From: Arthrobacter sp. Leaf69 | GTDB taxonomy: Bacteria > Actinomycetota > Actinomycetes > Actinomycetales > Micrococcaceae | Reading direction: 5' to 3' | Assembly (NCBI RefSeq): GCF_001422645.1 | Contig: NZ_LMLR01000014.1 | Location: 124,001 to 188,000 of the forward strand | DNA length: 64,000 nt | Part shown: positions 1 through 8,382 of the stretch, one piece after another | Position numbering within the stretch: position 1 is the stretch's first letter | Layout of the letters: each line of letters starts with the position of its first letter | The notes under the pieces: generated by a model | What the model was told of the DNA's origin: nothing | Seen by the model: only the letters and a program-made list of their open reading frames with translations | Databases searched by the model: none | Made by a program: the position numbers and the translations under genes

Positions 1-1346
1 AGCTGGAAGATGTGGCCCATTTCGATGCCGCGGGCGGTTTCCAGCGGGCCGGAGCCGTCCGGGGCTTCGTCGCCGGCGCGCACCTCGGTGCACTCGATGA
101 CGCCGTCCCAGCCGAAGTCGCGTCCTGCGACCAGGCCGAAGACGTGCTTGCCGGCCTCGTTGGCGCCGGTGACCCACGCGGTGCCGCTGACCACCCGGGG
201 ATCCACCAGGTACAGCAGCTTGGCGGCCCCTTCGGTGCCGAGCAGCGGAGCGTCGAGGGACAGGCCCGGTCCGAGGTAGCCCTTGACGATGAGGGGCTGC
301 TTCTTGAGGTCCTCCTCGCCGGCGGCTTCGAGGGTGATCTCACCGGCGATCGGCAGGAAGGATCCGATGTTCGCTTCCACGCGCTTGAGGTCCACGCCGC
401 GGTCGCCCGGAACGCCGATGACGACGATCTGGCGTTCGCCGGTGGGCAGGGTGACGGCGAGGACGACGTTCTTGAGCGTGTCAGCGGCAGTCCAGGCGCC
501 GCCGTCGGCCTCTGCCCGGGGCACCAGGACGTTGGCGGCATCCACGAGCGTCTCGATGGTGGGGGTATCCGGGGTGTCGCGGACTTCGGCAGCCGGCGCG
601 TTGCTAAAGTCGATGTCCGCGGGGACAACGGTTGTCACGGCCTCCACGTTGGCTGCGTACCCGCCGGCGGAGCGCACGAAGGTGTCCTCGCCGATCTCGG
701 TGGGGTGCAGGAATTCCTCGCTCTTGGACCCGCCCATGGCTCCGGCGGTGGCGGATACCGGAACGACCTCGAGGCCCAGGCGCTCGAAGATCTTCAGGTA
801 GGCGCCGCGGTGCGCCTCGTAGCTGGCGTCCAGGCCGGCGTCGTCGACGTCGAAGGAGTAGGAGTCCTTCATGATGAATTCGCGGCCGCGCAGCAGACCC
901 GCCCGGGGACGTGCCTCGTCGCGGTACTTGTTCTGGATCTGGTAGATGCTCAGCGGCAGGTCCTTGTACGAGGAGTACAGGTCCTTGACCAGCAGGGTGA
1001 ACATTTCCTCGTGCGTGGGCGCCAGCAGGTAGTCGTTGCCTTTGCGGTCCTTGAGCCGGAAGATGCCCTCGCCGTACTCGGTCCAGCGGTTGGTGGCCTC
1101 GTAGGGTTCCTTGGGCAGCAGGGCCGGGAAGTGGACTTCCTGCGCGCCGATGGCGGACATTTCCTCGCGGATGATCGTCTCCACCTTGCGCAGCACGCTC
1201 AGGCCCAGCGGAAGCCAGGTGTAGATGCCCGGGGCGGCGCGGCGGATGTACCCAGCACGGACCAGGAGCCGGTGGCTGGCCACTTCGGCGTCGGCGGGAT
1301 CTTCACGCAGGGTGCGCAGGAACAGCTTGGAGAGTCGAAGGACCAC
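1..1346 (-). CDS. proS: Prolyl-tRNA synthetase, N-terminal part (runs off the window)
   Basis: Charges tRNA-Pro with proline in the cytoplasm. About 448 codons are visible and the C-terminal end lies beyond base 1. The protein begins [17 protein letters not shown], typical of bacterial ProS. Class II motif 2 is visible in the stretch [19 protein letters not shown], followed by MKDSYSFD. The middle section (roughly residues 220-400) is the bacterial-type editing insertion. The GTG at 1346-1344 is chosen as start because it gives the family's usual N-terminus. It follows the GNAT gene on the same strand after a 442-bp gap, so it probably has its own promoter. Confidence 0.95.
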   Translation of the reverse strand, partial: MVLRLSKLFLRTLREDPADAEVASHRLLVRAGYIRRAAPGIYTWLPLGLSVLRKVETIIREEMSAIGAQEVHFPALLPKEPYEATNRWTEYGEGIFRLKDRKGNDYLLAPTHEEMFTLLVKDLYSSYKDLPLSIYQIQNKYRDEARPRAGLLRGREFIMKDSYSFDVDDAGLDASYEAHRGAYLKIFERLGLEVVPVSATAGAMGGSKSEEFLHPTEIGEDTFVRSAGGYAANVEAVTTVVPADIDFSNAPAAEVRDTPDTPTIETLVDAANVLVPRAEADGGAWTAADTLKNVVLAVTLPTGERQIVVIGVPGDRGVDLKRVEANIGSFLPIAGEITLEAAGEEDLKKQPLIVKGYLGPGLSLDAPLLGTEGAAKLLYLVDPRVVSGTAWVTGANEAGKHVFGLVAGRDFGWDGVIECTEVRAGDEAPDGSGPLETARGIEMGHIFQ

Positions 1347-1788
1347 TGGGTATCTATCCGTTTCTGGGAAGGTGCGGGGCAACAGTAAGACCGGGCAACC
1401 GGGCAAGAGTCTAGGTACTAATCTACCGCCAGCCCGGACGCGGAAGAGCCACGCCATAACTGACGGAAGCCCCTGGCCGTTTCCGGCTGGTCATCCTGTC
1501 ATGGCGTGGCTCCGCGGCCCCAGCACCGCCAAAGTCTTGGCTGTGAGTTCCGTTGTGTTGCCCTCCAGGGCGTCTGCACCCCCGGCTATTGCCCCCGGGG
1601 AAACACGTGCCCAAGCGACACGGCTAGCTCGAACCTATGTGACGCAGGGCACGAAAACAAGAGTCCGCATCCAGATATTTTTCCGTGTGGCCAGTGTTAC
1701 CACCGGGATAGAAGTGCACTGAAGTTAATTCCGTGCTGGTCAGGAAAGATTTGAGGTCAGAAAAGTACGGGGTCAGAAACGTCCGACG
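1347..1788. other. 442-bp intergenic region upstream of proS
   Basis: No coding sequence is convincing here. The stretch must hold the proS promoter and the end of the GNAT transcript. Two structures stand out and are listed separately: a 12-bp inverted repeat at 1446-1512 and a 16-bp tandem repeat at the GNAT stop codon. I found no clear sigma-A promoter by eye and no T-box or riboswitch consensus. Confidence 0.6.
1446..1512. repeat. 12-bp perfect inverted repeat with 43-nt loop, upstream of proS
   Basis: GAGCCACGCCAT at 1446-1457 is matched by its exact reverse complement ATGGCGTGGCTC at 1501-1512. The 43-base loop contains a further weak inverted match (TGAC...GGTCA). There is no T-run beside it, so a simple intrinsic terminator is unlikely. 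It could be a leader structure for proS, a protein-binding dyad or a degenerate mobile repeat. Confidence 0.5.
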
Positions 1789-1803
1789 TCAGAAGAGTAC
1801 GGT
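1756..1803. repeat. Three tandem copies of a 16-bp repeat spanning the GNAT stop codon
   Basis: Copies begin at 1756, 1772 and 1788, exactly 16 bp apart, with core GTCAGAA-(A/G/C)-(A/C)GT. The copy at 1788 holds the stop codon and last codons of the GNAT gene. The other two lie just downstream on the minus strand. The arrangement looks like slippage duplication of the gene's 3' end. Confidence 0.6.
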
Positions 1804-2685
1804 GGCGAACGTGCCTACCTGGCGGAAGCCCACCCGGTCGTAGGTGGCCCTCGCACGAGTGTTGAAGCTGTTCACATAAAGGCTGGTCACCGGTGCCCGG
1901 CTTTGCGCCTGGACCACGACGGCGGCCATGTATCCGGCGCTGAGGCCCTGTCCGCGGAGGGCGGGGTTCATCCACACACCCTGGACCTGCGTCACCTCCG
2001 GGGTGACTGCTCCGAGTTCCGCTTTGAAGACCACCTCGCCGGCTGCGTCGAGGTGGACCAGCGAATGCCCCTCACGGATAAGGCCCTTCACCCGGCGGCT
2101 GTAGTACTCCCGGCCGCCCAGGTACGGGGAATAACCCACCTCCTCTTCGAACATCGCCGCGCACGCAGGCAGGATCTTGTCGAAGTCGGCCAGCTGGCCA
2201 AAGCCCAGCTGCGGATCCGGAGCCACGTCGGGCGGCCCGGTGATCGTCAGCAGCGGCTGGTCCTCGCGGATCTCATGGGCCGTCTGGCCGAACTGTTCCA
2301 GCCCCGCGTACAGGGCAAGCACCGAGTCGGCCGGGCCGAAGATGGAGGCGTACCGGCGGCCCGAGCGGTGCGCCGCCAGCGACACCGCGACGGCCAGCTC
2401 CGGGTCCAGCTGCACCGGCACCAGATTGGCACCGGCCCAGCAGGCTCCCAGGAGCGTGCCGCCGTCGAACACGCCAAGGATGCTGGCGCCGCCGGCGGTG
2501 GGAGCCGCCGAACCGGCTGTCTCCAGGTGGGACAGGATAAAGACATTGGCGACGGCGTCTTGCCGGGCCAGGTCCCGCAGCTGGGACGTGTCCGATCCCC
2601 CCAGGGTCCGGACGGCGACGCCGGTACCGGCGCCGTCCTTACGAGACGCTAACCACGGGGCTACCCTTGACAGCATCTTCGCCAT
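1789..2685 (-). CDS. GNAT acetyltransferase with N-terminal DUF4081-type domain
   Basis: A 298-residue two-part protein. Residues about 20-150 resemble the DUF4081 domain seen in actinobacterial GNAT proteins. The C-terminal half is a GNAT fold with the acetyl-CoA loop in [14 protein letters not shown] and the final strands [20 protein letters not shown]. The substrate is unknown. Its place directly after ispG matches Mycobacterium tuberculosis Rv2867c. The reading frame opens 47 bp inside ispG and I see no alternative in-frame start after the ispG stop, so translational coupling with ispG is likely. Confidence 0.85.
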   Translation of the reverse strand: MAKMLSRVAPWLASRKDGAGTGVAVRTLGGSDTSQLRDLARQDAVANVFILSHLETAGSAAPTAGGASILGVFDGGTLLGACWAGANLVPVQLDPELAVAVSLAAHRSGRRYASIFGPADSVLALYAGLEQFGQTAHEIREDQPLLTITGPPDVAPDPQLGFGQLADFDKILPACAAMFEEEVGYSPYLGGREYYSRRVKGLIREGHSLVHLDAAGEVVFKAELGAVTPEVTQVQGVWMNPALRGQGLSAGYMAAVVVQAQSRAPVTSLYVNSFNTRARATYDRVGFRQVGTFATVLF

Positions 2686-3805
2686 CGGCCTCCCCCATCT
2701 CTTCGGCGATACGCATGGCCTCTTCGATCAGTGTCTCAACAATCTGGCTTTCGGGGACAGTCTTGATGACCTCGCCCTTCACAAAGATCTGGCCCTTGCC
2801 GTTGCCAGACGCGACGCCCAGATCTGCTTCGCGGGCTTCGCCGGGTCCGTTCACGACGCAGCCCATCACGGCAACCCGCAGCGGGATCTCCATGCCTTCC
2901 AGCCCGGCCGTCACCTGCTCGGCGAGCGTGTACACATCCACCTGGGCGCGGCCGCAGGACGGGCAGGAGACGATCTCGAGCTTGCGCGGGCGCAGGTTGA
3001 GCGACTGCAGGATCTGGTTGCCGACCTTGATTTCCTCCACCGGCGGCGCGGAAAGGGACACACGGATGGTGTCACCGATGCCGCGGGAGAGCAGCGCACC
3101 GAAGGCCGTGGCCGACTTGATGGTGCCCTGGAACGCGGGACCGGCCTCCGTGACGCCGAGGTGCAACGGCCAGTCGCCCTGTTCGGCGAGCATCTCGTAT
3201 GCGGCAACCATAATGACCGGATCGTTGTGCTTGACCGAGATCTTGAAGTCGTTGAAGCCATGCTCTTCGAACAGCGAGGCTTCCCATACGGCGGATTCCA
3301 CGAGGGCCTCCGGTGTGGCCTTGCCGTACTTCTTCAGGATGCCAGGCTCGAGGGATCCGGCGTTGATACCGATCCGGATCGAGGTGCCGTGATCCTTCGC
3401 AGCGCGCGCGATTTCCTTGACCTGGTCATCGAACTTGCGGATGTTGCCGGGGTTCACCCGGACCGCGGCACAGCCTGCCTCTATGGCGGCAAAGACGTAC
3501 TTCGGCTGGAAGTGGATGTCCGCGATCACCGGGATCTGGGACTTCTTGGCGATGATCGGCAGCGCCTCGGCGTCGTCCGCGGACGGGCAGGCGACGCGCA
3601 CAATGTCGCAGCCGGAGGCCGTAAGCTCGGCGATCTGCTGCAGAGTGGCGTTGATGTCCGTGGTGGGCGTGGTGGTCATCGACTGCACGCTGATGGGCGA
3701 ATCGGAACCGACGCCCACCGAGCCCACCTTGATCTGGCGGGTTTTGCGGCGCGGCGCAAGGACGGGGGGCGGTGCTGCAGGCATTCCCAGGCTGACCGAG
3801 GTCAC
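2639..3805 (-). CDS. ispG: 4-hydroxy-3-methylbut-2-enyl diphosphate synthase
   Basis: Penultimate enzyme of the MEP isoprenoid pathway. It converts MEcPP to HMBPP using a 4Fe-4S cluster. The 388 residues show the TIM-barrel N-terminus (IKVGSVGVG...[10 protein letters not shown]) and the C-terminal cluster-binding motifs CPSCGR and [10 protein letters not shown]. The ATG at 3805 lies 38 bp after the YciI-like gene. dxr of the same pathway is about 4.4 kb upstream on the same strand, so two MEP steps share this locus, as in other actinobacteria. Confidence 0.97.
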   Translation of the reverse strand: MTSVSLGMPAAPPPVLAPRRKTRQIKVGSVGVGSDSPISVQSMTTTPTTDINATLQQIAELTASGCDIVRVACPSADDAEALPIIAKKSQIPVIADIHFQPKYVFAAIEAGCAAVRVNPGNIRKFDDQVKEIARAAKDHGTSIRIGINAGSLEPGILKKYGKATPEALVESAVWEASLFEEHGFNDFKISVKHNDPVIMVAAYEMLAEQGDWPLHLGVTEAGPAFQGTIKSATAFGALLSRGIGDTIRVSLSAPPVEEIKVGNQILQSLNLRPRKLEIVSCPSCGRAQVDVYTLAEQVTAGLEGMEIPLRVAVMGCVVNGPGEAREADLGVASGNGKGQIFVKGEVIKTVPESQIVETLIEEAMRIAEEMGEADGEDAVKGSPVVSVS

Positions 3806-3843
3806 ATGGACTCCTTGTATCGAAGTAGGTCTGGCGGGGTTGG

Positions 3844-4137
3844 TCAGGCGGCGTGGCCGGCAAGGAGGCCGGTCACGGGTGCCCAGACCATGGTGCGGGT
3901 ACCGGAGATGGCACCGGCGGAGGCGAAGGGATCCTGCTTCAGGACCTCATTCAGGGCCTGTTCGTCGGCGGCCTTGAAGATGAGCAGGGCACCGGCGCCG
4001 TCGCCGTAGGGGCCGCTGGCGAGCAGCGTTCCCTCCTGGGCAAGTCCTGCGGTCCATTCGCGATGCGCGGGGCGGGTGGCGTCGCGGGCTTCGGAGGATT
4101 CGGCGTCGTAGACGTACTCAACAGCAAAAACAGTCAT
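3844..4137 (-). CDS. YciI-like small protein
   Basis: 97 residues starting [12 protein letters not shown]. It shows the YciI ferredoxin-like pattern: an N-terminal strand, a conserved R-x-x-H-R-EW region ([12 protein letters not shown]), a GP(Y) segment ([10 protein letters not shown]) and an F-x-A...DPF segment ([10 protein letters not shown]). YciI-type proteins are thought to be small enzymes or chaperones with a catalytic His/Asp pair, but the biochemical role is mostly unknown. It is 38 bp upstream of ispG and probably cotranscribed with it. Confidence 0.85.
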   Translation of the reverse strand: MTVFAVEYVYDAESSEARDATRPAHREWTAGLAQEGTLLASGPYGDGAGALLIFKAADEQALNEVLKQDPFASAGAISGTRTMVWAPVTGLLAGHAA

Positions 4138-4189
4138 ACGGATACACTATCGCCCCGCCGGGCAGGTACCCATCCGGGCGGCCGCCGCG

Positions 4190-4675
4190 TCAGCCCAGGA
4201 AGAGCACTTTGGCCAGGGCTGCGACGCCGGCAGCCCACAGCAGGGAAGTGAGGGTGCCGATAATGAACCGCTCCGCGGCAACCGGCGTCTCCTTCAGCTC
4301 GGCAAAGCGGCCCAGGCCCTTGATGGCAACCACGTAGGCGATGGCGACCGGCTCGCCGGCCAGAATCGCGAGGCAGACTGCCAGCCGCTCCAGCACACCG
4401 ATGATCGCGCCGCCGCGCAGGATCCTGACGCTGTTGACCGAGACGGCCGCGGAGCCTGCGCCGGGACTGGCGGAGCCGGAAGTGGAGCCGGAAGTGGGGG
4501 TGCCGGCGGTCGAGGGGTCAACGGTGACATCCGCCGCGGGGTCATTGGCCGGGTCCGCGGCGCCGGCGTCGGCCCTGTCGTCGATGGTGCGGGCGAGCCG
4601 GAAGACCAGCGCGGTCACGGGCCAGCCGGCGAAGCCGGCTGTGAGCAGGGTCAGCGTGATCCAGAGGGCGTCCAC
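4190..4675 (-). CDS. Small membrane protein coupled to the SatD-like regulator
   Basis: 161 residues. One hydrophobic segment lies at the N-terminus (about 3-24). A Pro/Ser/Thr/Gly-rich, poorly conserved loop (about 35-85) follows, then two hydrophobic segments (about 100-120 and 140-160) around a short polar loop with AELKETPVAAERF. The GTG at 4675 is chosen because AAGGAG precedes it by 6 nt and it overlaps the 3' end of the upstream gene by 25 bp. That overlap implies translational coupling with the SatD-like protein. I do not recognise a named family. Confidence 0.75.
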   Translation of the reverse strand: MDALWITLTLLTAGFAGWPVTALVFRLARTIDDRADAGAADPANDPAADVTVDPSTAGTPTSGSTSGSASPGAGSAAVSVNSVRILRGGAIIGVLERLAVCLAILAGEPVAIAYVVAIKGLGRFAELKETPVAAERFIIGTLTSLLWAAGVAALAKVLFLG

Positions 4676-5439
4676 CGGTCTCCTTCTGTACTGTCCCGGG
4701 GGCGGGAATCCGGTTGCTGGGCCACGCCCGCGTCCCGGGCCTGGCCCGCAGGCTGCCCGCCGGCGTCGCCGGTGCCGGTGATTGCTCCATGGGCGAAGGA
4801 CAGCAGCATTTCCGCCGCCGGCCTCGCTGCCCATTCTTCCTGCCAGCCGGAGCGCAGCAGCGCACGGCTCACCGATTGTTCGGTAATTCCCAGTTCCCGG
4901 GCGGCGATTTTCTGCGTGCCGTGTGTGCCGGAGTGATCGTGCTGCACCGAGCGCAGCACATCCACGACTTTCCACTGGGCGGCAGACCGGTCCTGGACGA
5001 GCCGCCCGATCAGCCGCAGCACTGCCTCGGCATTGGCGCAGGCGCGGGCGCCGGCGGATCCTGCGGGCGACGGAGCGCCCGCTCCCCTGCGCAGCCCTCC
5101 GGAGACAACGGCCAGCGGCACATGGGCGGATCCGGATTTGGCATTCTCGACGGCCACCCGCGCCGCCACGAAAGCCGGCCCGGATCCCTCCCTGGGGCTG
5201 GCAGGCAGCGGCAGGTCCACCGCGCCCACCCCGATTCCCACGTACCAGCGTCCGCTTCTCAGGGCGTGCAGGGCAATGTCGACGACTTCGTCCGGACGCT
5301 CCACGACGCCCTGCACCTCGTCGCCCACTGAGCGCTCGAAGCGCCCGGCCGTGGACAGCCCGGCCAGCTCCGCCAGGAGGCCCGGCACACGGTCCACGTC
5401 GGCGCTGCTGCCGCGCTGGTCGATGGTCATCACGTACAT
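4651..5439 (-). CDS. SatD-like protein with C-terminal helix-turn-helix
   Basis: 262 residues. The N-terminus (MTIDQRGSSADVDRVPGLL) and the domain to about residue 130 resemble SatD-family proteins. Residues about 165-205 read like a helix-turn-helix: TQKIAARELGITEQSVSRAL. Actinobacterial homologues are often called MarR-like or SatD-like regulators. No enzymatic motif is visible. The C-terminal 60 residues are Gly/Gln/Arg-rich and probably disordered. The gene overlaps the next membrane-protein gene. Three evenly spaced dyads directly upstream (5455-5530) suggest self-regulation. Confidence 0.75.
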   Translation of the reverse strand: MYVMTIDQRGSSADVDRVPGLLAELAGLSTAGRFERSVGDEVQGVVERPDEVVDIALHALRSGRWYVGIGVGAVDLPLPASPREGSGPAFVAARVAVENAKSGSAHVPLAVVSGGLRRGAGAPSPAGSAGARACANAEAVLRLIGRLVQDRSAAQWKVVDVLRSVQHDHSGTHGTQKIAARELGITEQSVSRALLRSGWQEEWAARPAAEMLLSFAHGAITGTGDAGGQPAGQARDAGVAQQPDSRPRDSTEGDRWTPSGSR

Positions 5440-5454
5440 AGCCCCACCCTAAAG

Positions 5455-5530
5455 GGCTGATGTTCGATAATCAATCACTTTCAACTGATTTCTAATAATC
5501 AGCCAAATTAGGCTGATGTTAGTAAATCAT
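5455..5530 (-). promoter_or_regulatory. Three 28-bp-spaced dyads, candidate operators of the SatD-like gene
   Basis: Three related 18-19-bp sites: GGCTGATGTTCGATAATCA (5455-5473), GGCTGATTATTAGAAATCA (minus strand of 5486-5504) and GGCTGATGTTAGTAAATCA (5511-5529). Each is a dyad of form CTGAT-N8-ATCA(G). The middle one is a perfect CTGATT-N6-AATCAG palindrome. Their centres are at 5465.5, 5493.5 and 5521.5, exactly 28 bp apart. The block is strikingly AT-rich against its surroundings and lies just upstream of the start at 5439. Autoregulation by the neighbouring helix-turn-helix protein is inference. Confidence 0.6.
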
Positions 5531-5585
5531 CGTGATCCGGTTCGCCGGCGGGGCGCCCGCACCTACGAACGTCTCCGGCGACCGC

Positions 5586-5660
5586 CCGGGGGCACTTTGA
5601 CACAAACACGCCGGGCGCCATCGTTCACTTCGACGGCGGACCACAGCAAAGTGCCCCCGG
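5586..5660. repeat. Dispersed inverted-repeat element, family A, copy 1
   Basis: CCGGGGGCACTTTG (5586-5599) is matched by the exact reverse complement CAAAGTGCCCCCGG (5647-5660). The 47-bp interior contains ACACGCCGGG, shared with two further copies at 24954-25027 and 25647-25720. It is non-coding and sits between the SatD-like gene and rip1. The interior is the most diverged of the three copies. Confidence 0.8.
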
Positions 5661-5688
5661 ACCGCAGGGAATGCCGGAACCTGCCGGG

Positions 5689-7020
5689 TCAGCCGAAGAG
5701 GTTGACGGGCTTGACGATGTCCGCGTAGATCAGCAGGGCGCCCATGCCCATCAGCAGCACCGCCACCACATAGGTCACCGGGAGCAGCTTGGCAATATCG
5801 AAGGCGCCGGGGTCCGGGCGGCCGAAGAGCTTGGCGATCCGGCGGCGGGCCCCTTCGTACAGCGCGCCGGCCACGTGGCCGCCGTCGAGCGGCAGCAGCG
5901 GAATGAGGTTGAAGACGGCCAGGGCGAAGTTGAGGCCGGCCAGGAGCCCCACCAGGGTAGCCACCCGGGACTGCATGGGCACCTGCTCCATCGCGGCGAC
6001 CTCGCCGGCCACCCGCCCTACACCCACCACGCTGATGGGCCCGTTGGGGTCGCGCGGCTCCTCACTGAAGGCCGCCTGCGCCACGCCGGCCACCCGGGCC
6101 GGCAGGTTCAGGACGACGCCGGTGATCTGCTTGATGTTCTCCCCCGCCATGGGCAGTACCGTCGACGCCGGCTGCGGCACGAGGGCGGTCTGCGCGCCGA
6201 TGCCCAGGAAGCCGACGTCCTGGTACTGCAGGGTGCCGTCGTCGTTCTTGGCCTGGCGTCCGTCCTCGCCCACCACGGGACGCGCGGAGAGGACCGGCGT
6301 GACGGTGGTGGTGACCGGGACGCCGTCGCGCTCCACCGTGATGCTGACCTGTTTGTCCGCGGACGCGCGGATCCAGCCGGTGAGTTCTCCCCAGCTGGTG
6401 ACGGCCTTGCCGTCGAAGGAGGTGATGACGTCGTTGGGCAACAGTCCCGCGGCGGCGGCCGGCGTGAGCTTGCAGTCGGCGGAGTCCGGGTCCACGGTTT
6501 CGCCGGCCGCGACCTGGCATTTGGAGACGTCGGCGATGGTGGTGGTCTGTGTGGCGGTGCCGAAGCCCATCAGCAGCACGGCCGTCAGCGCGAGCCCGAT
6601 CAGCATGTTCATGGCCGGCCCGCCGAGCATCACAACGATCTTCTTCCAGACCGGCAGCTTGTAGAAGACGCGGTCCCCGTCGGCGGGGCCGACTTCCTCG
6701 TGGGCCAGCGAGCGGGCGTCCGAGGCGAGGGACTGGAACATGCCGGTGCTGGAGGGGCGCACCGTGCCGTCGTCCTTGTTCGGCGGGTACATGCCGATCA
6801 TGGAGACGAAGCCGCCCAGCGGAATGGCCTTGAAACCGTATTCGGTCTCGCCCTTCTTGCGGGACCAGAGCGTGGGTCCGAAGCCGATCATGTATTTGGT
6901 GACCCGGACCTTGAACAGCTTCGCCGGCAGCAGGTGGCCCACCTCGTGGAGGGCAATGGACACGGCGATGCCGATCGCCACAAAGACGACACCGAGGATA
7001 AAGAGGAGGACGGGGCTCAT
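5689..7020 (-). CDS. rip1: Site-2 family intramembrane zinc protease
   Basis: 443-residue RseP/Rip1-type (M50) protease that cuts membrane-embedded regulators such as anti-sigma factors. The zinc motif HEVGH is at residues 25-29 in the first membrane helix. A PDZ-like region occupies roughly residues 190-290 (LLPNDVITSFDGKAVTSWGEL). The second metal motif LDGG is near the third helix (LPLDGGHVAGAL, about 375-387). The last helix ends near the C-terminus. Its place between dxr and ispG matches Rv2869c (Rip1) of M. tuberculosis. It lies 33 bp after dxr. Confidence 0.95.
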   Translation of the reverse strand: MSPVLLFILGVVFVAIGIAVSIALHEVGHLLPAKLFKVRVTKYMIGFGPTLWSRKKGETEYGFKAIPLGGFVSMIGMYPPNKDDGTVRPSSTGMFQSLASDARSLAHEEVGPADGDRVFYKLPVWKKIVVMLGGPAMNMLIGLALTAVLLMGFGTATQTTTIADVSKCQVAAGETVDPDSADCKLTPAAAAGLLPNDVITSFDGKAVTSWGELTGWIRASADKQVSITVERDGVPVTTTVTPVLSARPVVGEDGRQAKNDDGTLQYQDVGFLGIGAQTALVPQPASTVLPMAGENIKQITGVVLNLPARVAGVAQAAFSEEPRDPNGPISVVGVGRVAGEVAAMEQVPMQSRVATLVGLLAGLNFALAVFNLIPLLPLDGGHVAGALYEGARRRIAKLFGRPDPGAFDIAKLLPVTYVVAVLLMGMGALLIYADIVKPVNLFG

Positions 7021-7053
7021 GCTTGAATCTGCTGCTTCCTAAAAACTGGCAAA

Positions 7054-8238
7054 CTAGACGCTTCTGACGGCTAAACGTTCGTGGGTGCGGGCGCGTGCCC
7101 ATCTTTCAGCATCCAGCACGGACTCCACCGTCAGCCCGGAGGATCCTGTGTGTTCGCTGAGGACTGCTTCGATGGTATCGACGATGTCGGTGAACCGGAT
7201 CCGGCCGGCATGGAACGCCATCACGGCTTCCTCGTTAGCGGCGTTGAAGACCGCCGGGAAGGTGCTCCCCTGCCGGGCGGCGTCCTTCGCCAGTCCGACG
7301 GCGGGGAACGCCGTGGTGTCCAGCGGCTCGAAAGTCCAGCTGGTGGCTTTGCTCCAGTCGCACGGCCGGGCCGCCTGCGGCACACGGTCCGGCCAGCCGA
7401 GGCCCAGGGCGATGGGCAGGCGCATATCCGGGGGTGAGGCCTGAGCAATAGTGGAGCCGTCGATGAACTGGACCATCGAGTGGACCACGGACTGCGGGTG
7501 GACCACGACGTCGATCCGGTCCAGCGGGATGTCGAAGAGCAGGTGCGCCTCAATCACTTCCAGGCCCTTGTTGACCAGGCTGGCGGAATTGGTGGTGACC
7601 ATGAGCCCCATGTCCCAGGTGGGGTGGGCCAGGGCATCCTGCGGGGAGACATCGTGCAGCTCCTCGCGGGTCTTGCCGCGGAAGGGACCCCCGGACGCGG
7701 TGAGGATGAGCCGGTCCACCTCGGCCGCGGAACCGGAGCGCAGGCACTGGGCGATGGCCGAGTGTTCCGAGTCGACCGGGACGATCTGGCCTTCGCGGGC
7801 CGCGGCCTTGACCAGCGCGCCGCCGACAATCAGGGATTCCTTGTTGGCCAGGGCCAGGGTGGCACCGGATTTGAGCGCGGCCAGGGTGGGCGCCAGGCCG
7901 ATCGAGCCGGTGATGCCGTTGAGCACCACGTCGGCTTCGATCTCGGCGATCCGGGTGGAGGCGTCCGGCCCGGTGATGATCTCGGGCCGGTAGCCGGTCA
8001 CGCCGGCCGCGCCGGCGGCGTCGTCGATCCGTGCTTTGAGGGCGTCCGCGTCTCCGGACGCGACGCCGACGGCCCGGGCCCGGGTGTGGACGGCCTGCCG
8101 GGCCAGGAGGTCGAGGTTGCCGCCGCCAGCGCTGAGCGCCACAACCTCGAAGAGGTGCGGGGCGCCGTCGACGACGTCAATCGCCTGCGTGCCGATGGAA
8201 CCGGTGGACCCGAGGAGGACGATCTTGCGCGGCTGCAT
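7054..8238 (-). CDS. dxr: 1-deoxy-D-xylulose 5-phosphate reductoisomerase
   Basis: Second step of the MEP pathway: NADPH-dependent conversion of DXP to MEP. 394 residues with the nucleotide-binding start [14 protein letters not shown]. The metal/substrate region includes [22 protein letters not shown] and [14 protein letters not shown]. The length is normal for the family. The ATG at 8238 begins [11 protein letters not shown]. It is first gene of the minus-strand dxr-rip1 pair and diverges from the lipase-maturation-factor-like gene. Confidence 0.97.
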   Translation of the reverse strand: MQPRKIVLLGSTGSIGTQAIDVVDGAPHLFEVVALSAGGGNLDLLARQAVHTRARAVGVASGDADALKARIDDAAGAAGVTGYRPEIITGPDASTRIAEIEADVVLNGITGSIGLAPTLAALKSGATLALANKESLIVGGALVKAAAREGQIVPVDSEHSAIAQCLRSGSAAEVDRLILTASGGPFRGKTREELHDVSPQDALAHPTWDMGLMVTTNSASLVNKGLEVIEAHLLFDIPLDRIDVVVHPQSVVHSMVQFIDGSTIAQASPPDMRLPIALGLGWPDRVPQAARPCDWSKATSWTFEPLDTTAFPAVGLAKDAARQGSTFPAVFNAANEEAVMAFHAGRIRFTDIVDTIEAVLSEHTGSSGLTVESVLDAERWARARTHERLAVRSV

Positions 8239-8293
8239 GATTCAAGTATCCCGCACGCGCCCGGTGCCCGGGTTTGCCCGTCGAGTGGGCATG

Positions 8294-8326
8294 TCGCGGC
8301 AGTGTCGGCGCGAAACACTGCCGCGA
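8294..8326. repeat. 12-bp perfect hairpin between dxr and the LMF-like gene
   Basis: TCGCGGCAGTGT (8294-8305) pairs with ACACTGCCGCGA (8315-8326) across a 9-nt loop. Imperfect pairing continues outward (GAGTGGGCA against GTGCCACCTC). It lies between two divergent starts, so it is not a terminator for either gene. Its GGGCATGTC shoulder also occurs in the array at 49.3-50.0 kb. Confidence 0.6.
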
Positions 8327-8382
8327 AGTGCCACCTCGCCGCCCGTGTTGACGCCGCGGACCGCTGGCGTAACGTGGGATTC

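Noticed and set aside
12..1388. Long plus-strand open frame over proS
   Set aside because: The minus strand encodes an intact prolyl-tRNA synthetase; the plus frame is an antisense shadow with low-complexity Gly/Asp/Val-rich sequence.
1633..1650. CRP/GlxR-like site upstream of proS (TGTGACGCAGGGCACG)
   Set aside because: The right half-site is a poor match and there is no metabolic reason for such control.
5671..7026. 451-codon plus-strand frame over rip1
   Set aside because: It is antisense to a clear site-2 protease and its peptide is His/Gly/Arg-rich without any domain pattern.
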